A stretch of DNA of 64,000 nt from Betaproteobacteria bacterium (GCA_013298765.1 JAAFJA010000009.1:110601-174600); one strand, 5' to 3'. Counted from the stretch's first letter, positions 25,818-36,446 are shown. Numbers and translations: made by a program. Notes: generated by a model from the letters alone, not told the origin.

Positions 25818-26087
25818 ATGGCACTCACGCCAGCACAAACCGCCGCAATCATCAAAGAACACGGTCGCGGCGCAAACGACACCGGCTGCACCGAAGTTCA
25901 AGTTGCATTGTTGACCGCAAACATCAACGGCCTCTCTGATCATTTCAAGAGCCACGCAAAAGATCACCACAGCCGCCGCGGCTTGCTCAAGATGGTTAAT
26001 AACCGTCGCGCGCTGCTCGCGTATCTGAAGAATACGGATCGCGCTCGTTATCAAGCGCTGATCGAAAAACTCGGTCTGCGTAAGTAA
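25818..26087 (+). CDS. rpsO: 30S ribosomal protein S15
   Basis: An 89-residue ribosomal protein, the normal S15 length, that binds 16S rRNA helices 20-22 and helps assemble the small subunit platform. Recognised by [40 protein letters not shown] and the terminal LIEKLGLRK. The ATG at 25818 follows an AAGAAAGA purine-rich Shine-Dalgarno-like stretch. It precedes pnp, the standard bacterial order. A strong terminator follows directly. Confidence 0.98.
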   Translation: MALTPAQTAAIIKEHGRGANDTGCTEVQVALLTANINGLSDHFKSHAKDHHSRRGLLKMVNNRRALLAYLKNTDRARYQALIEKLGLRK

Positions 26088-26101
26088 TACGCGAGACCGC
26101 G

Positions 26102-26140
26102 AAAAGGCCGCAACTTCGTTGAAGTCGCGGCCTTTTGTTT
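26102..26140 (+). terminator. Rho-independent terminator after rpsO
   Basis: A 16-bp stem with one mismatch (AAAAGGCCGCAACTTC against GAAGTCGCGGCCTTTT) with a GTT loop and a TGTTTT tail. It starts 15 bp after the rpsO stop. It should separate most rpsO transcripts from pnp. Confidence 0.9.
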
Positions 26141-26145
26141 TGGGA

Positions 26146-26210
26146 GTGAGCGGTGAGGCGTGAACCTTGGTGATTGGCTCAATCAACAACGTTCACAGTT
26201 CACAGCTCAC
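26146..26210 (+). promoter_or_regulatory. Inverted repeat in the pnp leader
   Basis: Two 20-bp arms, GTGAGCGGTGAGGCGTGAAC (26146-26165) and GTTCACAGTTCACAGCTCAC (26191-26210), pair imperfectly around a 25-bp loop. It lies 150 bp before the pnp start. In enterobacteria the pnp leader has a long stem cut by RNase III for autoregulation. This stem is in the right place for a similar role, which is inference. It might alternatively be a dispersed repeat. Confidence 0.5.
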
Positions 26211-26363
26211 ATGTTGAACTAGCAAAAAAGCGCAATCGTAAAGATCGTTTCACGCTGCACAGCCGTAACGCCAGGATGAACAGCCCGCGCAAAGCGTGCT
26301 TCGTCGGGTGAGCATGGTCTACGTGCCGAAGAATCGAAAGCGCTGAAGAAAGGTAACCAGCTA

Positions 26364-28496
26364 ATGCTGACTGCAACCATTAAGTCCATTCAATATGGCG
26401 CACACACTCTAACCCTTGAAACTGGCGAAATTGGCCGCCAAGCCGATGCAACGGTCGTGGTGCGCTACGGCGACACCGTCGTTCTCGTTTCCGCCGTTGC
26501 GAAGACAAGCGTGAAAGAGGGCCAAGATTTTTTCCCTCTCACCGTTGACTACCAAGAGAAGTTCTACGCCGCAGGCAAGATTCCTGGCGGCTTCTTCAAA
26601 CGTGAGGGCCGTCCAAGCGAGAAAGAAACGCTCACCTCGCGCTTGATTGATCGTCCGATTCGCCCGTTGTTCCCAGAAGGCTTCTATAACGAGATTCAGA
26701 TCATCGCGCAAACGATGTCGGTTGATCCTGAGATTGATCCGGACATTCCTGCGATCATCGGCGCATCCGCCGCGCTCTATCTCGCAGGCGTACCGTTTGC
26801 GGCGCCCATCGCTGCCGCGCGTGTGGGTTATGCCAATGGTCAGTACATCCTGAATCCTTCGCTCACCGAGCTCAAAACGTCGGAATTGAATCTCGTCGTT
26901 GCTGCTACCGAAAGCGCAGTGATGATGGTTGAATCGGAAGCGACCGAATTGCCCGAAGACGTGATGCTTGGTGCGATTTGGTGGGGCCATGCACAACAAC
27001 AAGCCGTGATCGACATGATCATGGCGCTCGGCGAAGTTGCCGCGAAGCCCGCATGGGATTGGCAACCGCCTGCGAAAGACGCAGCGCTCGTCGCCAAAGT
27101 GCTTGAAGTCGCGGGTCCTGGTTTCGATGAGGCCTACAAGATCAAGAGCAAGAGCGCGCGTAGCGCAAAGCTGAAGGAAGTCGCTGCTGCTGCTGAAGCC
27201 GCGTTGATCCCAGCGGATGCTGACACGCTCACCAAAAACAATATCAAGAACGAAATGTTCGCACTCGAAGCGAAAACTGTTCGCGAGCAAATTTTGCGTG
27301 GCGAGCCGCGTATTGATGGCCGCGACACGCGTACCGTGCGTCCGATCTCGATTCGCACGGGCGTTCTGCCGCGTACGCACGGCTCCGTGCTCTTCACGCG
27401 CGGTGAAACGCAAGCGCTCGTGGTTGCGACGCTTGGCACCAAGCAAGATGAGCAAATCATCGATGCGTTGTCGGGCGAATACCGTGATCGCTTCATGCTT
27501 CACTACAACATGCCACCGTTTGCGACGGGCGAAACCGGCCGCGTCGGTACACCGAAGCGTCGTGAAATCGGTCACGGTCGCCTAGCGAAGCGTGCGTTGG
27601 TTGCCGTGTTGCCGCCAGAGAAAGACTTTTCGTACTCGATGCGTGTGGTTTCTGAAATCACCGAGTCGAATGGTTCGTCGTCGATGGCTTCGGTCTGCGG
27701 CGGCGCGCTCTCGTTGATGGACGCTGGTGTGCCGCTTAAAGCGCCGGTAGCGGGCATCGCAATGGGCCTCATCAAGGAAGGTAACCGCTTCGCAGTGCTC
27801 ACCGACATTCTGGGTGATGAAGATCACCTGGGCGACATGGATTTCAAGGTGGCCGGTACTGATCGCGGCATCACGGCGTTGCAAATGGACATCAAAATCC
27901 AAGGCATCACCAAGGAAATTATGGGCGTCGCGCTTGCGCAAGCCAACGAAGCACGCCTTCACATTTTGAAGATCATGCACGAGGCGATGCCACACACGCG
28001 CACTGAGATGAGTGCGTACGCGCCGCGTATGGTCACCTTCAAGATCAATCCTGAAAAGATTCGCGATGTCATCGGCAAAGGTGGCGCAGTGATCCGTCAA
28101 TTGACGGAAGAAACGCGTTGCCAAATCGATATCCAGGACGACGGTACGATTACCATCGCATCACCCAATGCGGACGACTTGGCTGAAGCCAAACGCCGCA
28201 TTGATGACATTACGGCAGAAGTCGAAGTAGGCAAGATCTACGAAGGCCCTGTGATGCGCATCATGGATTTCGGCGCAGTGATCCAGCTGCTGCCAGGTCG
28301 CGACGGCTTGTTGCACATTTCTCAGATCGCGCCAGAGCGCGTGAACGCGGTTACCGATTACCTCAAAGAAGGTGAGTTGGTGAAAGTTAAGGTGATGGGT
28401 TTTGATGACAAAGGGCGCGTGAAGCTCTCGCGCAAAGTGCTCCTCGAAGAACAAGCGAATAGCGCAAACGCATCTGCTCAGCCACAGCCCGAATAA
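26364..28496 (+). CDS. pnp: Polyribonucleotide nucleotidyltransferase
   Basis: A 710-residue trimeric 3'-5' phosphorolytic exoribonuclease acting in mRNA decay. Order of domains: RNase PH-like domain 1 (about 10-215), an all-helical linker, RNase PH-like domain 2 (about 310-545, with [17 protein letters not shown] and [16 protein letters not shown]), a KH domain (about 555-615, [20 protein letters not shown]) and an S1 domain (about 620-690, [20 protein letters not shown]). Length and start are standard. A short Ala/Gln/Pro-rich tail follows S1. Confidence 0.98.
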   Translation: MLTATIKSIQYGAHTLTLETGEIGRQADATVVVRYGDTVVLVSAVAKTSVKEGQDFFPLTVDYQEKFYAAGKIPGGFFKREGRPSEKETLTSRLIDRPIRPLFPEGFYNEIQIIAQTMSVDPEIDPDIPAIIGASAALYLAGVPFAAPIAAARVGYANGQYILNPSLTELKTSELNLVVAATESAVMMVESEATELPEDVMLGAIWWGHAQQQAVIDMIMALGEVAAKPAWDWQPPAKDAALVAKVLEVAGPGFDEAYKIKSKSARSAKLKEVAAAAEAALIPADADTLTKNNIKNEMFALEAKTVREQILRGEPRIDGRDTRTVRPISIRTGVLPRTHGSVLFTRGETQALVVATLGTKQDEQIIDALSGEYRDRFMLHYNMPPFATGETGRVGTPKRREIGHGRLAKRALVAVLPPEKDFSYSMRVVSEITESNGSSSMASVCGGALSLMDAGVPLKAPVAGIAMGLIKEGNRFAVLTDILGDEDHLGDMDFKVAGTDRGITALQMDIKIQGITKEIMGVALAQANEARLHILKIMHEAMPHTRTEMSAYAPRMVTFKINPEKIRDVIGKGGAVIRQLTEETRCQIDIQDDGTITIASPNADDLAEAKRRIDDITAEVEVGKIYEGPVMRIMDFGAVIQLLPGRDGLLHISQIAPERVNAVTDYLKEGELVKVKVMGFDDKGRVKLSRKVLLEEQANSANASAQPQPE

Positions 28497-28553
28497 CAGC
28501 CATAAGAACAATAACGGGGGAAGCGCGGCGCCTGTGTGCCGCGATTCAATTCG

Positions 28554-28585
28554 CGCCCACTTCGGAAACGAAGTGGGCGTTTTTA
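28554..28585 (+). terminator. Rho-independent terminator after pnp
   Basis: Perfect 11-bp stem CGCCCACTTCG / CGAAGTGGGCG with a GAAA tetraloop and a TTTTT tail, 57 bp after the pnp stop. Confidence 0.92.
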
Positions 28586-28746
28586 TTTCGAACTCGTATT
28601 GCTGCGAGAGAGGGTTCTGCACAACGTAGTGAGAGCCTTTCGGACAAGGAAAATCGAGAAAGTAGCGCAGCGTTCATGCACGCGCGAGTGCTTCTTACGC
28701 ACTTTCAACGAGCTATTACGGGCTCGTAGTCGTTCTACAAAGGTTT

Positions 28747-30372
28747 CTAAAAGCCCCAACCATGCGTTTGCACGATGCGCCTGCCGCTAAGTACATCGTC
28801 GCTCACATCAACAAACGCAGTGCCGTTCCACCGAAAGAACTTAGCGTTGGGCAGCCGCTTTACGTCGCTAATCATCGTACGGTATCGGTAGCGCACGCCG
28901 CCCCATTCGTAGTCGGGCTGCACGGCTCCTTTGGCATCGATAACGATTGGCGTAAGCCCAATCTCAGCCAGGGCTTGGTTCGCGGGCGAGATGAAAATCC
29001 AAGGCGTACTCTCGCTGAGCACTGCGCAGCGCCACGTGGTTTCGGGGCGCGCCGTGAGCGCCTTCACCGTTACGTCAGAGAACATCCGAAACCAGGGATT
29101 GTTGTTCACTTGCGTGTCAAGGAACACGACGACGCAGGGAGATGTGGAATCACGGCTCACCGTATCGACGATTCGCGCCGCAGCAACAGAGATCGGTTCA
29201 ATTCGCGCTTGAGTCCAACGTGCGAAGGCCTCTGCTGTGGTTCGAGTTTGTATCCCGATCATCATCACACAGAGAACAATGAGTGTTGCGACGCTCCGCA
29301 CAAGTCGTGCGTTCGCAACGATGAGCCCGATCAGTATCGCGAGCGCCGCAGCGGGCGCATAGAAAAAACGCGCGTAGGTCGTGGTCCCAAGCGCGCCGCC
29401 ATCGAGCATCGGCGCGAAGTTCGACGCGAGTGGCCATTGCGTAAGCGCGCTCACCGCCAGAATGATGACTGCGCCGAATAGTGCGCGAGTGGGTGAACCG
29501 CTCGCTTGATGACGGGTACGGCGCGGGAAAAATATCGCCGTTGCGGCGGCGAACACGGCTGCAAGGAGCGCAGTCCCCAAGGCGAAGGCAGCAAGCGAAG
29601 CGCCATTGGTCGCGTGAGAGAACATTTTCGGCAGCGCATCCGACCACGCCGCAGCGCCGCGCGAAAGCATCGCTAAAATATCGCCGCCCGCCGCAGCGTA
29701 AGGCATCGGCAACATCGCGTGTCGCCACACAAATGCCAGCGTGATTGCGCCGCCGAGCATCGCGAACAATCCCACGCGTCGCTGCCATGGCGCGTGTATC
29801 GCGACGAATAAACAAAGAAACGCAGTCGCGGTCGCAATCGGAAATGCCAGCTCTTTGCTCAGGCACGCCGCGAGCGTTGCTCCTCCAGCCGCAAGCCACG
29901 TTAATGGATGCCCGTTACGCAAGAAGCGAATACACCCGATTGCAGTAAGCAGCAAGAACAACACAGCCAACACATCGAATCGATTTGATGGCCAGAGAAT
30001 CGCAGCAAATGAAAACGGCAGAAATGCGAATAGCGCTGCAGCGGAGATCGCGGCGGCCACACGCTCGGTGAGTGCACGCACCAAAATCGCGAGCAATACT
30101 ACGTTTACGCTATGCAATATGAGATTGATGACGCTATGTGCGGCGTAGTTCAGGTCAAAAAGGCGCGTCGCGATCCACCAGAGCGTAACCCCGATCGGAC
30201 GGAAGTAAAGCGGCTCATAGAAATGGTTTGACCAAAAGGCAGCCCAAGGCGCATCCACCATCCGAGACTGCGCGAGGAACACATAGTCATCGATGACAAA
30301 CGCGCCCGAAGTGACGGGCCAAAAGCACCAACACAGGACCGCTAGCAGCAGAAGAAGCAGCGCTCGAAACAC
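28747..30372 (-). CDS. GT-C-type membrane glycosyltransferase-like protein
   Basis: A 541-residue inner-membrane protein with about ten hydrophobic segments and a C-terminal soluble part (residues about 395-541). The first periplasmic loop holds VIDDYVFLAQ, resembling the acidic catalytic loop of GT-C transferases (ArnT/PMT type), followed by EPLYFRPIGVTLWW and SVINLILHSVNVVLLAIL. Similar proteins transfer sugars from polyprenyl phosphates. The donor and acceptor are unknown. It starts with GTG at 30372 and is convergent with pnp. Confidence 0.65.
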   Translation of the reverse strand: MFRALLLLLLAVLCWCFWPVTSGAFVIDDYVFLAQSRMVDAPWAAFWSNHFYEPLYFRPIGVTLWWIATRLFDLNYAAHSVINLILHSVNVVLLAILVRALTERVAAAISAAALFAFLPFSFAAILWPSNRFDVLAVLFLLLTAIGCIRFLRNGHPLTWLAAGGATLAACLSKELAFPIATATAFLCLFVAIHAPWQRRVGLFAMLGGAITLAFVWRHAMLPMPYAAAGGDILAMLSRGAAAWSDALPKMFSHATNGASLAAFALGTALLAAVFAAATAIFFPRRTRHQASGSPTRALFGAVIILAVSALTQWPLASNFAPMLDGGALGTTTYARFFYAPAAALAILIGLIVANARLVRSVATLIVLCVMMIGIQTRTTAEAFARWTQARIEPISVAAARIVDTVSRDSTSPCVVVFLDTQVNNNPWFRMFSDVTVKALTARPETTWRCAVLSESTPWIFISPANQALAEIGLTPIVIDAKGAVQPDYEWGGVRYRYRTMISDVKRLPNAKFFRWNGTAFVDVSDDVLSGRRIVQTHGWGF

Positions 30373-30501
30373 GTCTAGCCCGCCCGCTGGTCGGGTGAAT
30401 AACGCTGTGACGCGTGGCGAAGCAGGCTAGCTGCGCAAAGACGCGCGCCACTCATATCGCACGATTTTTTATAGAGAAACCTGAAATTACCATATTCAAC
30501 T

Positions 30502-30580
30502 GGGACTATATACCGGTTTGTTTTTATATCAACTTAAACCATTTTATGTGCACGACCCCCATAAAACATGAGCTAGCGCG
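30502..30580. repeat. CTAG-type intergenic repeat, weak copy
   Basis: The 344-bp divergent gap between the GT-C-type gene and the MFS gene has no further gene. It contains CTGGGACTATATACC near 30500-30514, an AT-rich stretch, then CACGACCCCCATAAAACATGAGCTAGCG. Spacing is near 58 bp, and the ends only partly match the CTAG repeat family, so assignment is tentative. Confidence 0.35.
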
Positions 30581-30716
30581 CAAAGGAAATTAGATTCTCC
30601 TTTCATCTTCAGTTCATTCTAGATTTCCGATCTTCACGCCGCACGCGTTCGACGCGCCCCCTGCAAATTCGCTGCACGATTATTTGCCGGGCTCTGTGCT
30701 CAAATCATGTTTCGCC

Positions 30717-31961
30717 ATGACCGCTCAATCGCTGACAACTGCCCTTGCGGCCCACGAACCGCCACGAGGATTTGTACTCTGGCTCTCGATCGCGCAGCTC
30801 ATTAGCTGGGGCACGCTTTTCTATACGTTCTCACTGCTGCTCAGTCACTTCGAGCGCGATTTGGCGCTCTCTCGTGTTGATGCATCGCTCGCGTTTTCGC
30901 TCGCGCTGCTGTGCGAAGGCCTACTCGCATTCCTGATTGGCCGGCTCATTGATGCGGGAAAAGCGCGCTGGGTCATGTGTGCAGGATCGCTCCTCGCGGG
31001 GATCGCTTTCTTCGGCATGTCGCTAGTGCAAACGCAGTGGCAGCTATATCTTGCATGGATTGCGGCAGGTGTCGCGATGTCTGCAACGCTCTACGCACCC
31101 GCCTTCGCGATTCTTATTCGACGTTATCCCGAAAATTTTCGGCGCGCGATCATCACGCTCACCTTTTTAGGCGGTCTTGCGAGTACTGTTTTCATTCCGC
31201 TCACAGCGCTATTGATCGCGCAGCTTGGTTGGCGTGGCGCGCTGCTCGTGCTTGCAGCACTTCACCTCTTGGTGTGTTTACCGATTCACGCGCATTGGCT
31301 TCGCAATGAACCCGCCGCACGCGCGCATTCGCACGCGGATCCGAGATCGCTTCGGGATTTCACGCGCGAGTTTCCGTTCTGGGGGCTCGCAAGCTTCTTT
31401 GTTTTATTTGCAGGCATTACCTCGGCCATGGGTACGCACATGGTGCCGATGCTGAGCGAACGCAATCTACCCGCAGCCTGGGTGATTGCAATTCCTGCGT
31501 CTATCGGCGTACTTCAAGTGATCGGTCGCTTTGTGCTCTACATCACGGAAAAGCACATCGATGTGCATGCTGCAAACCGCTGGATTCCCGCCACGCTTCC
31601 TGCGGCAATTTTCATCCTCGCGCTCGGGTTTGCTTCGCCTCTGGCCGCGCTTCTTTTTGCGCTGCTCTATGGTCTCGCCAATGGGATGATTACCATTGTG
31701 AAAGCGACTGCCATGGCGCAATACGTCTCTCGCGAGCGCGCCGCCTCGTTGAATGGATTAATCGGATTGCCCACCGCGATCGTGCGCGCGCTCGCGCCTT
31801 CCGCGCTTGCGCTCATGTGGACATGGTCCGGCAACTATCGGTTTGGCCTGGGTGTGCTTTCTCTCGCAGGCGTGGTGGCGGTCGCGGTATTCTGGCTCGC
31901 ACAGCGAAACGCAATGCGAGCGAACGAAGTCTCGCAGCAGGGAGACTCTGACTTAACTTAG
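30717..31961 (+). CDS. Major facilitator superfamily (MFS) transporter
   Basis: A 414-residue carrier with 12 predicted membrane helices. Helix 1 is FVLWLSIAQLISWGTLFYTF, and the loop after helix 2 holds LIGRLIDAGKARWVM, a version of the MFS A-motif. The pattern is that of the monocarboxylate/oxalate-like or YbfB-like group, but no substrate can be assigned. The ATG at 30717 is used; an in-frame start 11 codons earlier adds a non-conserved piece. No cotranscribed partner is seen. Confidence 0.85.
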   Translation: MTAQSLTTALAAHEPPRGFVLWLSIAQLISWGTLFYTFSLLLSHFERDLALSRVDASLAFSLALLCEGLLAFLIGRLIDAGKARWVMCAGSLLAGIAFFGMSLVQTQWQLYLAWIAAGVAMSATLYAPAFAILIRRYPENFRRAIITLTFLGGLASTVFIPLTALLIAQLGWRGALLVLAALHLLVCLPIHAHWLRNEPAARAHSHADPRSLRDFTREFPFWGLASFFVLFAGITSAMGTHMVPMLSERNLPAAWVIAIPASIGVLQVIGRFVLYITEKHIDVHAANRWIPATLPAAIFILALGFASPLAALLFALLYGLANGMITIVKATAMAQYVSRERAASLNGLIGLPTAIVRALAPSALALMWTWSGNYRFGLGVLSLAGVVAVAVFWLAQRNAMRANEVSQQGDSDLT

Positions 31962-32009
31962 ACGGCTGTATCGCGCGACGTTTCCGAGCTCTAAACGTAC
32001 CCTGGCGGG

Positions 32010-34355
32010 CTACGGGCGCTTCAACTTCGCGAATGCCGCCGCCATCGCGCCTTCTGCAGCAGGTTCGGGTGTTCGGGGCTGTGCACTGCGAGGATTAAAT
32101 GTTCCGCGCGGCTGATTGCGATCATTGGCTTCGCGCTTGCCTACTTCCGCGTCCATACGCATGCTAAGCGCGATACGTTTGCGAGCGATGTCTACCTCCA
32201 CCACCTTCACTTTAACGATCTGCCCGGCCTTCACGACCTCTTTCGGGTCTTTCACGAATTTGTTCGCAAGCTGCGACACGTGAACTAAACCATCTTGATG
32301 AGCACCGACGTCAACGAACGCACCAAACGCTGCGACGTTAGTCACCGTGCCTTCGAGGATCATTCCCTCGCGCAAATCGGTGATGTCGTTCACCCCATCG
32401 TTGAACCGTGCAACCTGAAACTCAGGGCGCGGATCGCGACCTGGCTTCTCCAGTTCTGTCAAAACATCGCGCAGCGTAATCTCACCAATACCGTCCGCGA
32501 CGAACGCATTGGTTGGTACCGCCTTAAGCGCAGCACCGTTACCCATGATTTCCGCGAGTGGGCGCTTGGCGCGCTCGATGATTTTCTGCACGAGCGGGTA
32601 GCTCTCAGGATGCACAGCGCTCGCATCGAGCGGATTTGATCCCCCCTGAATTCGCAGAAAACCCGCACACTGCTCGAACGTTTTTGGCCCGATGCCCGTG
32701 ACTTTGCGAATTGCCTCGCGGTCTGCGAACGCGCCCTCTCGTTCGCGATGCGAAACAATCGCGCGCGCATTGGAGGACGAGAGCCCAGCTACTCGAGCCA
32801 AGAGGGGCGCGCTTGCGAGGTTTACGTCAACCCCAACAGAGTTCACGCAGTCTTCAACCACCGCGTCCAATTTTTTCGCAAGCAGCGTTTGATTCACATC
32901 GTGCTGATATTGCCCGACACCAATTGATTTCGGATCAATCTTCACCAATTCGGCAAGCGGATCTTGCAGTCGGCGCGCAATGCTCACAGCCCCTCTTAGG
33001 CTCACGTCGAGGTCAGGAAGCTCTTGCGATGCATATTCGCTTGCTGAGTAAACAGACGCTCCGGCTTCGCTCACCACGACTTTCGTGACGCCATTACCTA
33101 CTTGCTTAATGAGATCTGCGGCAAGTTGATCGGTTTCGCGGCTTGCGGTGCCGTTACCAATCGCGATCAGCTGTACGTTGTGCATCATGCAGAGCTTGCG
33201 CAAACTGTTAAGCGCTCCGTCCCAGTCGCGTCGCGGTTCGTGCGGATAGACCGTGTCGGTAGCGACGACTTTTCCGGTTGAATCGACAACCGCGACCTTC
33301 ACACCGGTTCGGATACCAGGGTCAAGTCCCATCACCACTTTGTTACCGGCGGGGGCAGCAAGCATCAGATCACGTACGTTGTCGCCAAAAACTTTGATCG
33401 CAACGTCCTCCGCGCTCTCGCGCAGCTTGGTGAAAAGATCGCGTTCTAACGACGGAGCGAGCTTTACCTTCCACGTCCAACTCACGACGCGCTTCAGCCA
33501 ATCGTCAGCCGCGCGCGCCTGGTGGGACCATTTGATGTGGGAGGCGATCATCCCTTCGCAAGGGTTAAAAGTCGAAGGTGCGCGCGCGTTTGCCGCGCCA
33601 CCGACGCTGCTACCAGGCGCAAGCGGCAGCTCCGGAAGCGCGAGTTTGGTGGACAAGACTTCGCCCATCCAGCCGCGAAAAACAGCCAATGCGCGGTGCG
33701 ACGGTACTTTTGAAATCGGTTCCGCGTAGTCGAAATAGTCTCTGAATTTTTCGCCTTCACGCTCCTTGCCCTCAACGACTTTGCTCTCGAAAAGGCCGCT
33801 TGTCCAAAGCCATTCCCGCAGCTTCCCCACGAGCGTGGCATCTTCAGCCCATTGCTCACTCAGAATGTCGCGAGCACCGTCGAGGCAGGCGCTGGCATCG
33901 GCGAATCCCGCATCAGCATTCACAAACTTTGCCGCTTCCTCTAGCGGCACAAGCGTTGGAGTGGCGAACAATTGCTCAGCGAGCGGCTGGAGTCCGCCTT
34001 CACGCGCGATCTGTGCTTTCGTGCGACGCTTCGGCTTGTACGGCGCATAGAGATCTTCGATCTCTTGTTTCGTAGTTGCACGATCCAGCGCAACGGCGAG
34101 CTCATCTGAAAACTTATTCTGCTCTTTAATCGATGCAATGACCGCGTCGCGCCGCTCATCAAGTTCGCGAAGGTATGTCAAGCGCTCATCGAGCAGTCGA
34201 AGCTGAATGTCATCGAGGCCATTGGTCGCTTCTTTGCGATAGCGCGCAATGAACGGCACGGTCGCACCTCCATCGAGCAATTCGACAGCAGCGGTGGCTT
34301 GTTGTGTGGAGATCGCGACTTCGCGCGCGAGACGAACAATCAGTGACTCAGGCAT
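32010..34355 (-). CDS. tex: Tex-family RNA-binding transcription accessory protein
   Basis: A 781-residue Tex protein. Order: N-terminal helical Tex-N domain (MPESLIVRLAREVAIST), a YqgF/RNase H-like domain in the middle (VVMGLDPGIRTGVKVAVVDS), two helix-hairpin-helix modules (NLASAPLLARVAGLSSSNAR, FADREAIRKVTGIGPKTFEQ), and a C-terminal S1 domain (EGTVTNVAAFGAFVDVGAHQ). The protein binds RNA and influences transcription. The ATG at 34355 matches the family start; an upstream extension of 16 residues does not. It lies 78 bp downstream of the mscS-like gene. Confidence 0.95.
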   Translation of the reverse strand: MPESLIVRLAREVAISTQQATAAVELLDGGATVPFIARYRKEATNGLDDIQLRLLDERLTYLRELDERRDAVIASIKEQNKFSDELAVALDRATTKQEIEDLYAPYKPKRRTKAQIAREGGLQPLAEQLFATPTLVPLEEAAKFVNADAGFADASACLDGARDILSEQWAEDATLVGKLREWLWTSGLFESKVVEGKEREGEKFRDYFDYAEPISKVPSHRALAVFRGWMGEVLSTKLALPELPLAPGSSVGGAANARAPSTFNPCEGMIASHIKWSHQARAADDWLKRVVSWTWKVKLAPSLERDLFTKLRESAEDVAIKVFGDNVRDLMLAAPAGNKVVMGLDPGIRTGVKVAVVDSTGKVVATDTVYPHEPRRDWDGALNSLRKLCMMHNVQLIAIGNGTASRETDQLAADLIKQVGNGVTKVVVSEAGASVYSASEYASQELPDLDVSLRGAVSIARRLQDPLAELVKIDPKSIGVGQYQHDVNQTLLAKKLDAVVEDCVNSVGVDVNLASAPLLARVAGLSSSNARAIVSHREREGAFADREAIRKVTGIGPKTFEQCAGFLRIQGGSNPLDASAVHPESYPLVQKIIERAKRPLAEIMGNGAALKAVPTNAFVADGIGEITLRDVLTELEKPGRDPRPEFQVARFNDGVNDITDLREGMILEGTVTNVAAFGAFVDVGAHQDGLVHVSQLANKFVKDPKEVVKAGQIVKVKVVEVDIARKRIALSMRMDAEVGKREANDRNQPRGTFNPRSAQPRTPEPAAEGAMAAAFAKLKRP

Positions 34356-34433
34356 CGGGAACGAATAAACGAAAACGAAGGAAGGGCGCGAATGTACCAG
34401 CACCGCAGTTGTGTGCGGCGACTGCTGATTGTG

Positions 34434-35732
34434 CTATGTCGTTTTCGCGACGGCCTCGAGCGTATCGCCCCTTGAAGCGGATTCTGAAATCACCTTTACG
34501 GTGCGTTGAGGAAAAGGCATTCCAACGCCGTTTGCAGAGAAGGCACTCAGAATGGACCGATTGATGTCCGAGCGAAGCGCAAGCTGGCCATTTTGTGGGT
34601 CAGCGATCCAAAAGCTCATCGTGAGCTCTATGCCATCGGCTGCAAAATTGGAAACAAACACTGCTGGCGGCGGCTCATTGAGCACCCGGGCTTCCTTCTG
34701 AATTGCATCCAGCACAAGCGGAATCACGTGGCTCACATCACTACCATAGTCGATCAAGAGCGTGCTCACGATGGACACTTTAGTATCGGAAAGCGACGAG
34801 TGTTCCACGCGCTGCGTCATGAACGTTTCGTTCGGTATTACGGACTCGCGACCATTGGTTGCGCGCACGACGGTGTAGCGCGAATTGATTTGGGTAATGA
34901 TGCCCTCGAAGGCATCAAGTCGGACATAGTCACCCACGCGAAAGCTGCCTTCAACCAGCATTGCGAACCCACTCACGTAGTTGGCTGCAATGCGCTGCAA
35001 ACCTAAACCAAGGCCCACGCCGAGCGCGCCTCCGAATACAGAAAGCACCGTCAGATCGATGCCCACGGCTGACAGCGATAACAACAGCGCGAGCACCAGC
35101 AGAAAGGCGCGGAGTAGCCGTGAAATGAGAAGTCGCGTGTTGATCGCGATGTCAAACGCTGCGATTCGCGTTTCAATTAATGCAGACAGCCAAAGCGCGC
35201 CAAGCAGGGTAACGGCGACGAGGACAAGTCCCTGTAGAAGCGCGAGCAAGTCAACGCGGGCTTTTCCGATGGGGATGATGACCTGTTCGAGCTCACTGGT
35301 GAGTAGTGGCAATGCGCCTACAAAGTGCAGAACGACGCCCACCCAGACCAAGATGCTCGTGAGGTTGATGAGCGTGCGTGCTGCACCAGATTTCGGAAAC
35401 AAATTGCGTAGCACTCTCGCAACAACACGGATTGCCGCAAGCGACCCGAATATGGGCAGTGCGAGCTTGAACACCATACCGCTCGTCCAGGCTTTCGCAG
35501 CAACTGAGGCGAGCCACACGAAGGTCAAAGCTAGCGCTGGAAAGCCGATCCCGAGCCACATCGAATGTGAAATTGAGCTTAGAAAACCTAGCCCACGATT
35601 TCTTCGGTGGAAGATTAACGCTGCACACAGAAGCGCCACACCGGCGAGCAAGATCACGGCGCCGAATTGCTCCCACGCACGCCCATCAACGCGCTCAAAC
35701 TCCGAAATCAGTTGTTGAAATGGTGAACTCAT
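34434..35732 (-). CDS. Mechanosensitive ion channel family protein (MscS-like)
   Basis: A 432-residue membrane protein with six to seven hydrophobic segments and an MscS domain. The pore helix and beta domain are recognisable: VFGGALGVGLGLGLQRIAAN, then SFRVGDYVRLDAFEGIITQI and NGRESVIPNETFMTQ. It opens under membrane tension to release solutes. The C-terminal cytoplasmic part (about 345-432) is shorter than in E. coli MscS plus an added Ser/Thr-rich end. It is divergent from the VOC gene and upstream of tex. Confidence 0.9.
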   Translation of the reverse strand: MSSPFQQLISEFERVDGRAWEQFGAVILLAGVALLCAALIFHRRNRGLGFLSSISHSMWLGIGFPALALTFVWLASVAAKAWTSGMVFKLALPIFGSLAAIRVVARVLRNLFPKSGAARTLINLTSILVWVGVVLHFVGALPLLTSELEQVIIPIGKARVDLLALLQGLVLVAVTLLGALWLSALIETRIAAFDIAINTRLLISRLLRAFLLVLALLLSLSAVGIDLTVLSVFGGALGVGLGLGLQRIAANYVSGFAMLVEGSFRVGDYVRLDAFEGIITQINSRYTVVRATNGRESVIPNETFMTQRVEHSSLSDTKVSIVSTLLIDYGSDVSHVIPLVLDAIQKEARVLNEPPPAVFVSNFAADGIELTMSFWIADPQNGQLALRSDINRSILSAFSANGVGMPFPQRTVKVISESASRGDTLEAVAKTT

Positions 35733-35785
35733 GGTGACGCTATTGTTGCCTACAATGGGTCTATTACTAGTTTCGTATTTTCTTT

Positions 35786-36205
35786 ATGTCGATTCAGCCG
35801 TTTCACCTCGCATTTCCCACTCACGACCTGCAGGCTTCAAGAAAGTTCTACCTCGATCTTCTTGGCTGCAAGGAAGGGCGCGCTTCTGAGCATTGGGTCG
35901 ACTTCGATTTCTATGGGCATCAAATCGTCGCGCATCTGGCACCGGAAGAATGCACGATGGCGAAAACAAGCGACGTAGACGGGGACAACGTTCCGTGCCG
36001 TCACTTTGGAGTGGTGCTCACCATGACGCAATGGCATGCGTTGGCTGAGCGCTTGCGCGCCGCGAACACAGATTTCATTATCGAACCTCACATTCGTTTC
36101 AAAGGTGAGCCGGGCGAACAAGCCACCATGTTCTTTCTCGATCCCTCAGGTAACGCGATCGAGTTCAAGGCTTTTGAAAATATGGATAGTTTGTTTGCGA
36201 AATAG
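35786..36205 (+). CDS. VOC-family (glyoxalase/dioxygenase fold) protein
   Basis: A 139-residue protein of the vicinal oxygen chelate fold with two beta-alpha-beta-beta-beta modules. It begins IQPFHLAFPTHDLQASRKFY, with a first metal ligand His in HLAF, and ends PSGNAIEFKAFENM, where the Glu is the usual last ligand. The His in CRHFGVVLT is a further ligand. This group is widespread and its substrate unknown. Confidence 0.85.
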   Translation: MSIQPFHLAFPTHDLQASRKFYLDLLGCKEGRASEHWVDFDFYGHQIVAHLAPEECTMAKTSDVDGDNVPCRHFGVVLTMTQWHALAERLRAANTDFIIEPHIRFKGEPGEQATMFFLDPSGNAIEFKAFENMDSLFAK

Positions 36206-36446
36206 CGAGGTCGCTGTTCGGCGTTGATATTGATATTGTCTAGGGCCCGGTGCGATCGTTCAGCCGCGAAAATGTACCGGTTCAATTTGCGACCAAAACG
36301 GCGCAAGCCTGCAGACTTTCGAGTTTCTGCCCAGCGATTTGAGCGCTTGACGCCGTTGGCGCTTTGCGCCGCTGGTTGATTGCGGTGAGCGCAGCTTATT
36401 GATCGGTGTATGCCTACCCTCCATAGTCACTACAGAAGATTCACGC

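Noticed and set aside
26409-27575. 388-codon open frame antisense to pnp
   Set aside because: It is a long shadow frame produced by codon bias of the real pnp gene; composition is Arg/His-rich without any family motif.
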